This document shows positions 7,884-17,032 of a stretch of 64,000 nt of DNA, piece by piece. Position 1 is the first letter of the stretch, and each line of letters starts with the position of its first letter. The stretch is taken from NCBI RefSeq assembly GCF_028583545.1, contig NZ_CP087106.1, positions 3,270,501-3,334,500 of the forward strand, read 5' to 3'. This DNA comes from Methylobacterium sp. NMS14P (lineage in GTDB: Bacteria > Pseudomonadota > Alphaproteobacteria > Rhizobiales > Beijerinckiaceae). The translations under genes and the position numbers were made by a program. Below the pieces are notes generated by a model that saw only the letters and a list, made by a program, of their open reading frames with translations, was not told the origin of the DNA and did not search any database.

Positions 7884-8834
7884 ATGTCCGCCCCGATCCG
7901 TCGCCTTCTCCTGGCCGGCTTCACGGTCCTCGCCCTCGCCACCACCGCGCACGCCCAGGGCCGCGGCCCGGTGGGCGAGGCCGGGATCGACGGGTTCGGC
8001 GACGACGGTCAGCTCTACCAGGACCAGAACGGCGCGCTCTACGTCCGTCGCGGCGGCCGCTACCTGCCCTATACCGGCCGCACCGACTTCGTGCGCCCGG
8101 CACCGCCGCGACCCGCCGCGCAGGCCCCGGTCGCGCCGCCGCCGGCGACCGCCCTGGAGACGGACGATCCGACGGTGCCGGCCCGCCCGGGCAGCGCGGC
8201 GCCGGCCGAGGGCCTGTCGCCCCTGGAGGCCGCCAAGGCCAAGGCGGTTCTCCGCGCGCCCGACAATGAGCCGATCGACTACGCGAAGGTCTACGGCCCG
8301 ATCACGGACGACGTGTTCCCGGTCCAGGCGTTCAATTACAAGAAGATGAACCCGGCGTTCCTCCGTCAGGAGATCGCCTATCACGGCCCCTACGAGCCGG
8401 GGACGATCATCGTCGACCCGCGGGCCCACCAGCTCACCCTGGTCGAGGCGAACGGCCGCGCTCGCCGCTACGGCGTCGGCGTCGGCAAGCAGGGCTTCTC
8501 GTGGTCGGGCACCGCGACGGTGAACTCCAAGCAGGCGTGGCCGGACTGGTACCCGCCGAAGGAGATGATCGCCCGCAGCCCGAAGCTCGCCAGCGAGGTC
8601 GACAAGCTGCAGAGCGGCCTCGGCGTCGCCGGCGGCCTGCGCAACCCCCTCGGCGCCCGCGCCATGTACCTCTGGCAGGGCAACAAGGACACGCTGTTCC
8701 GCATCCACGGGACGCTGGAGCCCTTCTCCATCGGCAAGAGCGTGTCCTCGGGCTGCATCCGGATGATCAATCAGGACGCGATCGACCTGTTCAGCCGCGT
8801 CAACGTCGGCAGCAAGGTGGTGGTGCTGAACTGA
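7884..8834 (+). CDS. Secreted L,D-transpeptidase (YkuD domain)
   Basis: This 316-residue protein makes 3-3 cross-links in peptidoglycan or anchors proteins to it, acting in the periplasm. The chosen ATG gives a clean signal peptide (RRLLLAGFTVLALATTAHAQ) and follows a GAGGAATT ribosome-binding site; the frame is open further upstream without coding character. Residues 20-130 are a proline/alanine-rich linker after a short RYLPYTGRTDF motif. The catalytic domain covers roughly residues 170-316, with His275 (FRIHGT) and the catalytic Cys291 in SSGCIRM. The length suits the single-domain rhizobial type. It ends 58 bases from the convergent glpX, with a shared terminator between. Confidence 0.93.
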   Translation: MSAPIRRLLLAGFTVLALATTAHAQGRGPVGEAGIDGFGDDGQLYQDQNGALYVRRGGRYLPYTGRTDFVRPAPPRPAAQAPVAPPPATALETDDPTVPARPGSAAPAEGLSPLEAAKAKAVLRAPDNEPIDYAKVYGPITDDVFPVQAFNYKKMNPAFLRQEIAYHGPYEPGTIIVDPRAHQLTLVEANGRARRYGVGVGKQGFSWSGTATVNSKQAWPDWYPPKEMIARSPKLASEVDKLQSGLGVAGGLRNPLGARAMYLWQGNKDTLFRIHGTLEPFSIGKSVSSGCIRMINQDAIDLFSRVNVGSKVVVLN

Positions 8835-8858
8835 GGCCGGACTGAGCCCAGGGTCCGC

Positions 8859-8885
8859 GGGCCGCCGGTCGGTGACCGGCGGCCC
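8859..8885. terminator. Bidirectional terminator between the L,D-transpeptidase gene and glpX
   Basis: A perfect 12-bp stem (8859-8870 with 8874-8885) closes on a 3-base loop. It lies midway between two convergent stop codons and can serve both strands. No long T-run is present. Confidence 0.75.
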
Positions 8886-8891
8886 TCCGGT

Positions 8892-9875
8892 TCACGCCAG
8901 CCCGCGCCGGTGCTCGCCGAGGATCCGGCGGACCGTCCCGGCCTCCGACCGGTAGACCAGGGTCTCGGTCTGGATCCTGTCGGGCCGGAAGCGCACGCCG
9001 CGCAGGAGTGCCCCGTCGGTGATGCCCGTGGCGGCCACGATGACGTCGCCGCTCGCGAGGTCGGTCAGGTCGTACTTCCGGTCCAGATTCTCGATCCCCA
9101 TCTCGGCGGCCCGGCGCCGCCGGTCCGGGGTGTCGAGGATCAGGCGTCCCTGCATCTGGCCGCCGATGCAGCGCATCGCGGCGGCGGCCAGCACGCCCTC
9201 GGGCGCCGCGCCGGTCCCGAGATACAGGTCGATGCCGGTCTCCTCGGGGCTGGCGGTGAAGATGATCCCGGCGATGTCGCCGTCCGAGATCAGGCGCACC
9301 GCCGCGCCGGCCGCCCGCACCTCGGCGACGAGGGCCGCGTGGCGCGGCCGGTCCAGGATCAGGGCGGTGATCTGCTTCGGGTCGACGCCCTTGGCCCGGG
9401 CCAGCGCCGCGATGTTGTCGGTCGGGCTGGCATCGAGATCGACGAGACCGGGCGGGTATCCTGGCCCGATGGCGATCTTCTGCATGTAGACGTCGGGCGC
9501 GGCGAGGAGCGAGCCGCGCTCGGCCATGGCCATGACCGCGATGGCGCCGGGCATGTCCTTGGCGCAGAGGGTCGTGCCCTCCAGCGGGTCGACCGCGATG
9601 TCGACCTCGGGCCCTTCCCCGAGGCCGAGCTGCTCGCCGATGAACAGCATCGGTGCCTGGTCGCGCTCCCCTTCCCCGATCACCACGGTGCCGCGGATCG
9701 GCAGGCCGTTGAGCTCGTCGCGCATCGCGTCGACCGCCGCCTGGTCGGCCGCCTTCTCGTCGCCCTGGCCACGCAATCGGGCAGCCGCGATGGCGGCGCG
9801 CTCCGTCACGCGGGCGAGTTCGAGGGCGAGCGTGCGCGGGACGCCGCGCGATGCCGACTTGGGGGCCTCAACCAT
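8892..9875 (-). CDS. glpX: Class II fructose-1,6-bisphosphatase (GlpX)
   Basis: This 327-residue enzyme removes the 1-phosphate of fructose 1,6-bisphosphate in gluconeogenesis and, in many proteobacteria, of sedoheptulose bisphosphate in the Calvin cycle. GlpX motifs are plain: VTERAAIAAARLRGQGDEK, a metal- and phosphate-binding VVIGEGERDQAPML, and AVDPLEGTTLCA, followed by LGTGAAPEGVLAAAAMRCIGG. The length matches E. coli GlpX. It lies just downstream of hom on the same strand with a 145-base gap. The same hom-glpX order is known from other alphaproteobacteria. Confidence 0.95.
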   Translation of the reverse strand: MVEAPKSASRGVPRTLALELARVTERAAIAAARLRGQGDEKAADQAAVDAMRDELNGLPIRGTVVIGEGERDQAPMLFIGEQLGLGEGPEVDIAVDPLEGTTLCAKDMPGAIAVMAMAERGSLLAAPDVYMQKIAIGPGYPPGLVDLDASPTDNIAALARAKGVDPKQITALILDRPRHAALVAEVRAAGAAVRLISDGDIAGIIFTASPEETGIDLYLGTGAAPEGVLAAAAMRCIGGQMQGRLILDTPDRRRRAAEMGIENLDRKYDLTDLASGDVIVAATGITDGALLRGVRFRPDRIQTETLVYRSEAGTVRRILGEHRRGLA

Positions 9876-10020
9876 GGTGTCCTGCCTCTGGCCGGGTCCG
9901 ATCTTGGGGTCGGATCCCGGGTGGATACCGTCGGATGACGGCCAACCAGCCTATACGCCGGTTCGCCGACGCCCACTATCCTGCATCAGGCGATGGCAGG
10001 CGACCGAACTATATGCACTG

Positions 10021-11337
10021 TTATTCACGCTCGATCCGGATCACCTGCGGCGGCTCCGCCAGCAACCCGTCGGCGCCGATCGCGTCGAGGGCGTCCCGGA
10101 TGTTGCCCTCGGTGGCCGCGTAGGTGATCAGCACCAGCGGCACGGGCCGGCCGGAACGGCCGCGCGGATCGGTCTCCGCCCCCGCGACGCGGCGCTGCAG
10201 GATGCTCTCCAGGGAGATCGCCCGCTCGGCCATCCGCTGGGCGACGCCGGCCGCGACACCCGGGCGGTCATGGACGGTGAGGCGGATATAGTAGCCGCCC
10301 TCGTGACGCTGCATCTCCACGCGCTCGCTGGCGCGCATCGCCGTGGCCGGGATGCCGAAGGTCGGGCGGATCACGCCGCGCGCCACGTCGGCGATGTCCG
10401 CCACCACCGCGGAGGCCGTGGCCTCGCCGCCGGCGCCGGGACCGATGAGCGTGAGTTCGCCCACCGCGTCCGCGTCGATCGTCACGGCGTTGGTCACGCC
10501 CATGACCTGCGCGATCGCCGAGGATTTCGGCACCATCGTCGGGTGGACCCGCTGCTCGATGCCGGCCTCGGTCGCCTGTGCCACGCCGAGCAGCTTGATC
10601 CGGTAGCCGAGCTCGTCCGCCATGCGCAGATCGAGGGGCTGCACCCGGGAGATGCCCTCCACCGACACGCCGTCCGCGTCGACCGCGGTGCCGAAGGCGA
10701 GGCTCGTCAGGATCGCGAGCTTGTGCGCCGTGTCGAACCCCTCGACGTCGAAGGTCGGATCGGCCTCCGCGTAGCCCAGGGCCTGCGCGTCCTTCAGGCA
10801 CGCCTCGAAGGTCAGCCCCTCGCGCTCCATGCGGCTGAGGATGTAGTTGCAGGTGCCGTTGAGGATCCCGTAGACGCGGGAGACCGCGTTGCCCGGGAGG
10901 CCCTCGCGGAGGGTCTTGATCACCGGGATGCCGCCGGCCACCGCCGCCTCGAAGGCGAGGGCCACGCCCTTCGCCTCGGCCTGCGCAGCCAGGGCGGCGC
11001 CGTGGCGGGCCAGCAGCGCCTTGTTGGCGGTCACCACCGGCTTACCCGCCTCGAGCGCCGCCTCGACCACGGCCTTGGCCGGTCCGTCGGCGCCGCCGAT
11101 CAGCTCGACCACGCAGTCCACGGACTCCGACCGGGCGAGCGCCACCGGATCGTCGAACCATGCGATGCCCGACAGGTCGAGGCCGCGGTCCCGGCCGCGG
11201 TCGCGCGAGGAGACCGCGGTGACGCGGATATCGAGGCCCGCCGCCGCGAAGGCGGCGCGGCGGCGCTCGACCATCCGGACCACGGACGCACCGACGGTCC
11301 CGAGTCCGGCGATCCCGAGGCGAAAGCTCACTGTCAT
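10021..11337 (-). CDS. hom: Homoserine dehydrogenase
   Basis: This 438-residue enzyme reduces aspartate semialdehyde to homoserine, the branch to threonine and methionine. The NAD(P)-binding fold starts at the N-terminus (LGIAGLGTVGASVV). The catalytic domain has GGIPVIKTLREGL and GILNGTCNYILSRM, and the middle carries GYAEADPTFDVEGFD. The C-terminal 80-90 residues form an ACT regulatory domain (YYIRLTVHDRPGVAAGVAQ), which usually gives threonine feedback control. The ATG at 11337 is chosen because the fold starts there; an upstream in-frame start would add 18 unconserved residues. Confidence 0.95.
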   Translation of the reverse strand: MTVSFRLGIAGLGTVGASVVRMVERRRAAFAAAGLDIRVTAVSSRDRGRDRGLDLSGIAWFDDPVALARSESVDCVVELIGGADGPAKAVVEAALEAGKPVVTANKALLARHGAALAAQAEAKGVALAFEAAVAGGIPVIKTLREGLPGNAVSRVYGILNGTCNYILSRMEREGLTFEACLKDAQALGYAEADPTFDVEGFDTAHKLAILTSLAFGTAVDADGVSVEGISRVQPLDLRMADELGYRIKLLGVAQATEAGIEQRVHPTMVPKSSAIAQVMGVTNAVTIDADAVGELTLIGPGAGGEATASAVVADIADVARGVIRPTFGIPATAMRASERVEMQRHEGGYYIRLTVHDRPGVAAGVAQRMAERAISLESILQRRVAGAETDPRGRSGRPVPLVLITYAATEGNIRDALDAIGADGLLAEPPQVIRIERE

Positions 11338-11446
11338 GACCCCTTCCGTGCCCGGGCGACCGCGATGGGCCGGGCGCCCGATGCGGCGCACTTCTGCAAG
11401 AATTCCGCCCCGCCCGCAAGGAATTGGCCCCGGATCGCGGGGCGTC

Positions 11447-12133
11447 TCATCCGGCCGTCTCCCGGTGACGGATCGCCGTCGCCACCAGGGCGTACAGGAC
11501 GCCGGCGTTCAGCACGTGCCAGAGCGGGTGCGTGCCGGTCGGCAGCAGCGCGCAGGCCGCCCGGTCGGCGGTCCGCGCGGCGAGCGAGATCAGGAAGAGC
11601 AGGCCGATGCCGGCGAGCCGCCGCCCGGTCCCGACGAAGCGCTCCTCCGGCCGGCGCGCGGCCGCCCAGGCGACGCCGAACAGCGCCAGGAGGGCTGGCA
11701 GGTAGTCGACCGAGCCGTTGGTGAGCCGCGCGACGTCGAGGCCGGTCAGCCCGTCGAGCAGGGGCGTGAGCGCGAAGCCGAGAAGGGCGAAACCGCCGGT
11801 CGCCGCCGCGACGCGCACCGGCGCCAGCCGCAGGAACCGCGAGAGGGCCAGGGCGAGATAGGCGTAGATCAGCAGCGCGATCGGGACGACGTCCGCGAGC
11901 ATCGCCCAGTAGACGGCCAGCGTGTGGAACATGAACGAGCCGACGCCGACCACCGCGATCAGGGCCGCCAGCCCGAGGCAGGTCCGGTCCGGCGGATCCG
12001 ACACGGAGGCGCGCCGCGCCGCCGCCGCGGCGGCCAGCAGGAAGGCCGCGTTCGACAGCGCGTTCGCGGGCTCGGCCCAGAATTGCGGACCGCCCCGCTC
12101 GCAGTAGGCCGATACCGGCTCGAACCAGTTCAT
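11447..12133 (-). CDS. Ceramidase-family (CREST) integral membrane protein
   Basis: This 228-residue protein has about seven hydrophobic segments and the hallmark residues of the alkaline ceramidase/PAQR (CREST) superfamily. These are the N-terminal YCERGGPQFWAEPANALSNA block, Ser and His in GVGSFMFHTLAVYWAMLAD, and the C-terminal histidine pair in THPLWHVLNAGVLYALV, which together would hold a catalytic zinc. Bacterial members are annotated as ceramidase-domain proteins, and their lipid substrate is mostly unknown. It is transcribed away from xthA, with which it shares a gap of about 95 bases. The fold call is confident; the reaction is inferred. Confidence 0.82.
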   Translation of the reverse strand: MNWFEPVSAYCERGGPQFWAEPANALSNAAFLLAAAAAARRASVSDPPDRTCLGLAALIAVVGVGSFMFHTLAVYWAMLADVVPIALLIYAYLALALSRFLRLAPVRVAAATGGFALLGFALTPLLDGLTGLDVARLTNGSVDYLPALLALFGVAWAAARRPEERFVGTGRRLAGIGLLFLISLAARTADRAACALLPTGTHPLWHVLNAGVLYALVATAIRHRETAG

Positions 12134-12228
12134 CCGCCGACCCTACTTCCCCGTCCTTGCGCCGGGATGGCCTTGTCAGCGCGACGCGAAGCGCGGATGA
12201 CGGCCGGGCGGCGACCGGAAGCGAGGCG

Positions 12229-13023
12229 ATGCGGATCACCACCTGGAACGTCAACTCGATCAAGCAGCGGCTCCCGCACCTGCTCGGCTTCCTGGAGGAG
12301 GCGCGGCCCGACGTGGTCTGCCTGCAGGAACTCAAGTGCCAGGACGAGTCCTTCCCGCGGGCCGACATCGAGGCGGCGGGCTACGCGGTCGAGACGCTCG
12401 GCCAGAAGGCCTATAACGGCGTCGCGCTGCTGGTCCGCGCGCCCCTCGCCATGTCGGAGATCCGTCGCGGGCTGCCGGGCGACGCGGCCGACGAGCAGGC
12501 CCGCTACATCGAGGCGCTGATCTCCGGCACGGACACCCGTCCGGTGCGCGTGGCGTCGATCTACCTGCCGAACGGCAACCCGGTGGACAGCCCGAAATAC
12601 CCGTACAAGCTCGCCTTCATGGAGCGGCTGCGGCTCCACGCCCGGGCGCTGCTGGAGGACGAGATCGCGGTGGTGCTGGCGGGCGACTACAACGTCATCC
12701 CGGAGGCCGCCGACGCGTCCGATCCGGAGGCGTGGCGCTCCGACGCCCTGTTCCTCGGGACGACCCGGGCGGCGTTCCGGGCGATCCTCGCCGAGGGCTA
12801 CACCGACGCCCTGCGCGCCTGCGACCCGCGCGACGGGCTCTACACCTTCTGGGATTACCAGGCCGGCTGCTGGCAGCGGAACGCCGGCATCCGCATCGAC
12901 CACCTGCTGCTCTCGCCCCAGGCCGGCGACCGTCTGGTCTCGGCCTCGGTCCAGAAACACCTGCGCGGGCTCGACAAGCCGTCGGACCACGTCCCGGTCA
13001 CGGCGGAGCTGGCGGCCGGGTAG
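12229..13023 (+). CDS. xthA: Exodeoxyribonuclease III
   Basis: This 264-residue enzyme is an AP endonuclease and 3'-5' exonuclease of base-excision repair. The N-terminus MRITTWNVNSIKQRLPHL, the metal-binding glutamate in VCLQELKCQDE, the VASIYLPNGNP segment, the AGDYNVIPEA motif and the C-terminal catalytic His in PSDHVPV are all present. The ATG at 12229 starts exactly at the conserved N-terminus; the open frame upstream is not conserved. The GST gene follows after 23 bases and may be cotranscribed. Confidence 0.96.
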   Translation: MRITTWNVNSIKQRLPHLLGFLEEARPDVVCLQELKCQDESFPRADIEAAGYAVETLGQKAYNGVALLVRAPLAMSEIRRGLPGDAADEQARYIEALISGTDTRPVRVASIYLPNGNPVDSPKYPYKLAFMERLRLHARALLEDEIAVVLAGDYNVIPEAADASDPEAWRSDALFLGTTRAAFRAILAEGYTDALRACDPRDGLYTFWDYQAGCWQRNAGIRIDHLLLSPQAGDRLVSASVQKHLRGLDKPSDHVPVTAELAAG

Positions 13024-13046
13024 AGCCGCCCTCGGGGGGAACGACG

Positions 13047-13670
13047 ATGATCATCTACGGCAGCAGCGTGTCGCCCTACGTGCGCAAGGTGCTCGTGGCG
13101 CTCTACGAGAAGGGCATCGCGTTCGAGCATCGCCCGGTCGGCTTCCACGCGGCGGATCCCGGCTTCCGGGCCGCGAGCCCGATGGGGAAGATCCCCGCGA
13201 TGGAGGAGGCCGGGTACCGCCTCGCGGATTCGAGCGCCATCGTGGACTATCTCGAGCGGCGGCATCCGGCGCCCGCGCTGATCCCCGAGGACGCGCGGGA
13301 CGCCGCCCGCGCCCGCTGGTTCGACAAGTTCGGCGAGTGCGAGCTGACCCGGCAGGTGCTGGTGCCGTTCGTCGAGCGCTTCCTCAAGCCCCGCCTGTTC
13401 AAGGTCGAGGGCGACGAGGCCCTGGCGCAGCGGACTGTCGACACGGCGCTGCCGCCGCTGTTCGACTACCTCGAATCGCAGATCGACGGGCCCTACCTCG
13501 TCGGCGGCCGGTTCGGCATCGCCGACATCGCCGTGGCGGCACCGTTCCACAACCTGCGGCTGGCCAAGGTCGCGGTCGACGGCGCCCGCTGGCCGAAGCT
13601 CGCCGACTGGGTCGCGGCGACGCTGGAGCGGCCGTCCTTCACCGCGGCGATCGCCGCGGCGAAGAGCTGA
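13047..13670 (+). CDS. Glutathione S-transferase family protein
   Basis: This 207-residue protein has the two-domain GST layout. The thioredoxin-like N-terminal domain begins IIYGSSVSPYVRKVLVALYEKG and includes the glutathione-binding GKIPAMEE and ADSSAIVDYLERRHP. The helical C-terminal domain has the conserved GGRFGIADIAVAAP motif. Ser8 or Ser10 near the N-terminus could be the activating residue. It would conjugate glutathione to electrophiles in the cytoplasm, though the natural substrate is unknown. A GGGGGAACG ribosome-binding site precedes the ATG. Confidence 0.9.
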   Translation: MIIYGSSVSPYVRKVLVALYEKGIAFEHRPVGFHAADPGFRAASPMGKIPAMEEAGYRLADSSAIVDYLERRHPAPALIPEDARDAARARWFDKFGECELTRQVLVPFVERFLKPRLFKVEGDEALAQRTVDTALPPLFDYLESQIDGPYLVGGRFGIADIAVAAPFHNLRLAKVAVDGARWPKLADWVAATLERPSFTAAIAAAKS

Positions 13671-13688
13671 GCGGCGCTCAGCGCCGCT
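13670..13688. terminator. Convergent terminator palindrome at the GST/exoR junction
   Basis: AGCGGCGCT and AGCGCCGCT (13670-13678 and 13680-13688) form a 9-bp palindrome around one base. It overlaps the GST stop and the last codons of exoR, which converge here with only 7 bases between stops. Confidence 0.5.
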
Positions 13689-14580
13689 TGCGGATCGAGC
13701 CCACGGTCTGGAGCTGCGTCTGCGCCTCGGCGCGGTCGTCCTCGCTGGCGGCCGCCCAGTTCTTGTCGTAGAGCGCGACGATCCACTCGTCCTTGCGGCT
13801 CTCGGCACCTTCCCGGGCGAGCGAGAGCCACATCAGCCCCCGCACGCGCTGGATCGGGATGCCGCCCAGGCCGTTGACCAGCATGTCGCCGAGCAGCGCC
13901 TGCGCCGGGTGGTGGCCCTTCTCGGCGGCGAGGTTGAACCAGCGCGCGGCCTGCCGCGGGTCGGCCTCGACGCCGGTGCCGTCGAGGTAGAGCCGGGCGA
14001 GATTGTACTGCGCGTTGGGGTCCCCGTAGTAGGACGCCGCGTAGTTGAACATGTCGTAGGCGCGCTCGGGATTGGGGCGCACGTAGGTGCCCTTGATCCC
14101 CTCGAGGAAGTACGTGCCCAGAGCCGTGAAGGCGCTGCCCAGGACCGCCGAGTTCTGCGGATCGGGCCCGTCATCGGTGCTGGCGTCGGCGATCCGCGAG
14201 AAGAACTCGAACGCCTTCAGGTCGTCGTGCGGGACGCCGTCGCCGTCGGCGTACATCCGGCCGAGCTTCCACAGCGCCAGGGCGTGGCCCTGGCCGGCCG
14301 CGTACTCGAGGGCGCGGGCGGCGCCCTGCTTGTCGCCGGCATTGTACTCGCGCATGCCGGCGCGCAGCGCGTCCTTGGCCGAGCGGTAGCTCTTGTCGGC
14401 GACAGGGACCTGCACGGGCGTGCGGACGTTGGCGTCGAGGGCGCGCGACGGCGCGACCGGCAGCGCGAGCAGGGCGAGCGCCCAGGTCGCGACCGCGAGC
14501 CGGCCGACGGACCGGAACCGACCGGGATCGGCCCCGGCCGGCGCCCTGCGCCGGCTGAGGTCAGTCCTAGACGTCCGCAT
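13678..14580 (-). CDS. exoR: ExoR-like periplasmic Sel1-repeat regulator
   Basis: This protein of about 300 residues consists of Sel1-like repeats after an N-terminal hydrophobic signal (LAVATWALALLALPVAPSRA). Repeat blocks such as GMREYNAGDKQGAARALEYA, WKLGRMYADGDGVPHDDLKA, NLARLYLDGTGVEADPRQAA and LLGDMLVNGLGG closely follow the layout of Sinorhizobium ExoR. ExoR binds the ExoS/ChvG sensor in the periplasm and holds down exopolysaccharide and acid-response genes. The start at 14580 overlaps the end of ilvD by 14 bases; an earlier in-frame start at 14601 would add seven residues. No ExoS/ChvI genes are in the window. The regulatory role is inferred from the family. Confidence 0.78.
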   Translation of the reverse strand: MRTSRTDLSRRRAPAGADPGRFRSVGRLAVATWALALLALPVAPSRALDANVRTPVQVPVADKSYRSAKDALRAGMREYNAGDKQGAARALEYAAGQGHALALWKLGRMYADGDGVPHDDLKAFEFFSRIADASTDDGPDPQNSAVLGSAFTALGTYFLEGIKGTYVRPNPERAYDMFNYAASYYGDPNAQYNLARLYLDGTGVEADPRQAARWFNLAAEKGHHPAQALLGDMLVNGLGGIPIQRVRGLMWLSLAREGAESRKDEWIVALYDKNWAAASEDDRAEAQTQLQTVGSIRKRR

Positions 14581-16297
14581 AGCTCTGCGTCTCCTTGGCA
14601 CCTCCCGGATGGGTGACGGCGCCGTACAGGGCCGGGCCCACGCCCTGCGCGTATTTCCAGAGGTAGCCGGAGGTCGCGGTGTTGGGCCGCGCGGTCCAGG
14701 CCTTCCGCCGCTCGGCCAGCTCCGCGTCCGACAGGGCGACGCTGAGCGTCCCCTGGATCGCGTCGAGGGTGATCACGTCGCCGTCGCGGAGCAGCCCGAT
14801 CGGCCCGCCGACGGCGGCCTCGGGACCGACATGGCCGACGCAGAAGCCCCGGGTCGCGCCCGAGAAGCGCCCGTCGGTGATCAGCGCGACCTTGTCGCCC
14901 ATGCCCTGGCCGTAGAGGGCCGCGGTGGTCGACAGCATCTCGCGCATGCCGGGACCGCCGCGCGGGCCCTCGTAGCGGATCACGAGGACGTCGCCCTCCT
15001 TGTAGGTGCGCGCCTGCACGGCCGCGAAGCAGGCCTCCTCGCCGTCGAACACCCGGGCCGGGCCGGTGAAGACCTGCTTCTCGGCCGGGATGCCGGCGAC
15101 CTTCACGATCGCGCCCTCGGGGGCGAGATTGCCCTTGAGGCCCACGACGCCGCCGGTCGGGGTGATCGGCCGGTTCGCCGGGTAGACCACGTCCTGCTCC
15201 GGGTTCCAGGTCACCCGGTCCATGTTCTCCGCGATGGTGCGGCCGGTGACCGTCAGGCAGTCGCCGTGCATGAAGCCGTGGTCGAGGAGCGTCTTCATCA
15301 GCAGCGGGATGCCGCCGACCTCGAACATGTCCTTGGCGACGTAGCGCCCACCGGGCTTCAAGTCGGCGATGTAGGGGGTGCGCCGGAAGATCTCGGCCAC
15401 GTCGAACAGCGTGAACTCGATGCCGCACTCGTGGGCGATCGCCGGCAGGTGCAGCGCCGCGTTGGTGGAGCCGCCCGAGGCCGCCACCACCGTGGCGGCG
15501 TTCTCGAGCGCCTTCCGGGTGACGATGTCGCGCGGGCGGATCTGCTTGGCCAGCAGCTCCATCACCTTCTCGCCGGCGGTCGCGCAGAACTTGTCGCGGA
15601 TCTCGTAGGGCGCCGGGGCGCCGGCCGAGTACGGCAGCGCCAGGCCGATCGCCTCGGAGACGGTCGCCATGGTGTTGGCGGTGAACTGCGCGCCGCAGGC
15701 CCCGGCCGACGGGCAGGCGACCTGCTCCAGCTCGTCGAGGTCCTCGAGGCTCATGTCGCCGACGGCCACCTTGCCGACCGCCTCGAACAGGTCCTGCACG
15801 GTCACGGGCTTGCCGCGGAACGAGCCCGGCAGGATCGAGCCGCCGTAGATGAAGATCGAGGGCACGTTCAGGCGGACCATCGCCATCATCATGCCGGGCA
15901 GCGACTTGTCGCAACCCGCCAGGCCCACGAGGGCGTCGTAGGCGTGGCCGCGCATGGTCAGCTCGACCGAGTCGGCGATGACCTCGCGCGACGGCAGCGA
16001 CGCGCGCATGCCGCCGTGGCCCATGGCGATGCCGTCGGTGACGGTGATCGTGCAGAACTCGCGCGGCGTCCCGTTGGCGGCGGCGACGCCCTTCTTCACC
16101 GCCTGGGCCTGGCGCATCAGCGAGATGTTGCAGGGCGCGGCCTCGTTCCAGCACGAGGCGACACCCACCAGCGGCTGGTGGATCTGCTCGCGGGTCAGGC
16201 CCATGGCGTAGAGGTAGGAGCGGTGCGGGGCGCGGTCGGGCCCCTCCGTGACGTGGCGGCTCGGCAGCTTCGACTTGTCGTTCAAACGCGTCACCAT
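14567..16297 (-). CDS. ilvD: Dihydroxy-acid dehydratase
   Basis: This 576-residue iron-sulfur enzyme makes the 2-oxo acid precursors of valine, leucine and isoleucine. Cluster cysteines are visible in [13 protein letters not shown] and [18 protein letters not shown], and a third in [16 protein letters not shown]. The [17 protein letters not shown] block and the C-terminal [14 protein letters not shown] are also characteristic. The length is as expected for the short, typically [2Fe-2S]-type form. It is the first gene before exoR on the minus strand. The 735 bases upstream have no gene and must hold its promoter; an inverted repeat (CGGTAAA...TTTACCG, 16413-16444) lies about 120 bases upstream. 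Confidence 0.96.
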   Translation of the reverse strand: MVTRLNDKSKLPSRHVTEGPDRAPHRSYLYAMGLTREQIHQPLVGVASCWNEAAPCNISLMRQAQAVKKGVAAANGTPREFCTITVTDGIAMGHGGMRASLPSREVIADSVELTMRGHAYDALVGLAGCDKSLPGMMMAMVRLNVPSIFIYGGSILPGSFRGKPVTVQDLFEAVGKVAVGDMSLEDLDELEQVACPSAGACGAQFTANTMATVSEAIGLALPYSAGAPAPYEIRDKFCATAGEKVMELLAKQIRPRDIVTRKALENAATVVAASGGSTNAALHLPAIAHECGIEFTLFDVAEIFRRTPYIADLKPGGRYVAKDMFEVGGIPLLMKTLLDHGFMHGDCLTVTGRTIAENMDRVTWNPEQDVVYPANRPITPTGGVVGLKGNLAPEGAIVKVAGIPAEKQVFTGPARVFDGEEACFAAVQARTYKEGDVLVIRYEGPRGGPGMREMLSTTAALYGQGMGDKVALITDGRFSGATRGFCVGHVGPEAAVGGPIGLLRDGDVITLDAIQGTLSVALSDAELAERRKAWTARPNTATSGYLWKYAQGVGPALYGAVTHPGGAKETQSYADV

Positions 16298-17032
16298 GAC
16301 TTCAGACCAAGCCTTCGCAGCCGATCCCGAGGGTGCGTTGAACCGCGGCGCGTCGCCGTTCGCGAAGCGCCGGGAAATCCGTCCGCGTACTCGGGAAGTC
16401 CTCGTTTCCGAACGGTAAATCGTTGTCGAGATTGCCGTTTACCGCGGATGTTGAGGTGGGCCCGGACTATGGCGGGATCGCGGCGTTTACGGGCAGGTCT
16501 CGGGGCGGAGCCGGGATCGTTTTACGGTGTTGCGACCCCGCCACAGCCACGCTTGCGGCGATTTCGCCGGCGGCGACAAGACGAAGGACAATGACGGGGC
16601 GCTAATGGAGCGCGCCGCCGATGCGCAACTTGTCTTCGGGTAAGCCGAGGATCTCCCAGGCACGATCCCCAAGAGACTTGGCAATCCGGCGCCCGGAAAG
16701 CCGCGGCATCACTATCCGTCTGCGGCAGAGACGCCGACAATACGCCGACGCGCGCGTCGGACGACCTGCTCCGGTTCAGACGCGACGAGGCCGGCGCCCG
16801 CCGTTGCTTGAGCAATGGAAGGCCGTCGGGCCCGCGGAGCGGCGATACTCGCGGCACTCCTCGGGGGGCGGCCGGCCGGTCCGAACGGCGTCCGCGCCGT
16901 TCGCCACCGCCGATCCGGCCGATCCCGCGGGCCTGCACCCAGTATGCGGCGACCGCCAGAGTTGACCGCTCCGTCGTCGCGCGGCCGGGATCACGGGATC
17001 ACAGGACGCCGCGATCCCGGCCGGATCCTCGC
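16298..17032. other. Long intergenic region upstream of ilvD, no gene recognised
   Basis: No frame here has convincing coding character: the open stretches are arginine/proline-rich shadows with no recognisable domain. The left part holds an inverted repeat, CGGTAAA at 16413-16419 and TTTACCG at 16438-16444, that could be an operator for ilvD. The right part (about 16690-17030) is ordinary GC-rich sequence without clear terminator or promoter. Confidence 0.5.

Noticed and set aside
9892..9920. Hairpin with CCGGGTCCGA/TCGGATCCCGG arms between hom and glpX
   Set aside because: The stem has a bulge and lies over 100 bases after hom and just before glpX, so neither a terminator nor a riboswitch can be supported.
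16522..16965. Open frames of 110-140 codons in the gap upstream of ilvD
   Set aside because: Composition is Arg/Pro/Ser-rich on both strands, no family is recognisable and no ribosome-binding site fits.
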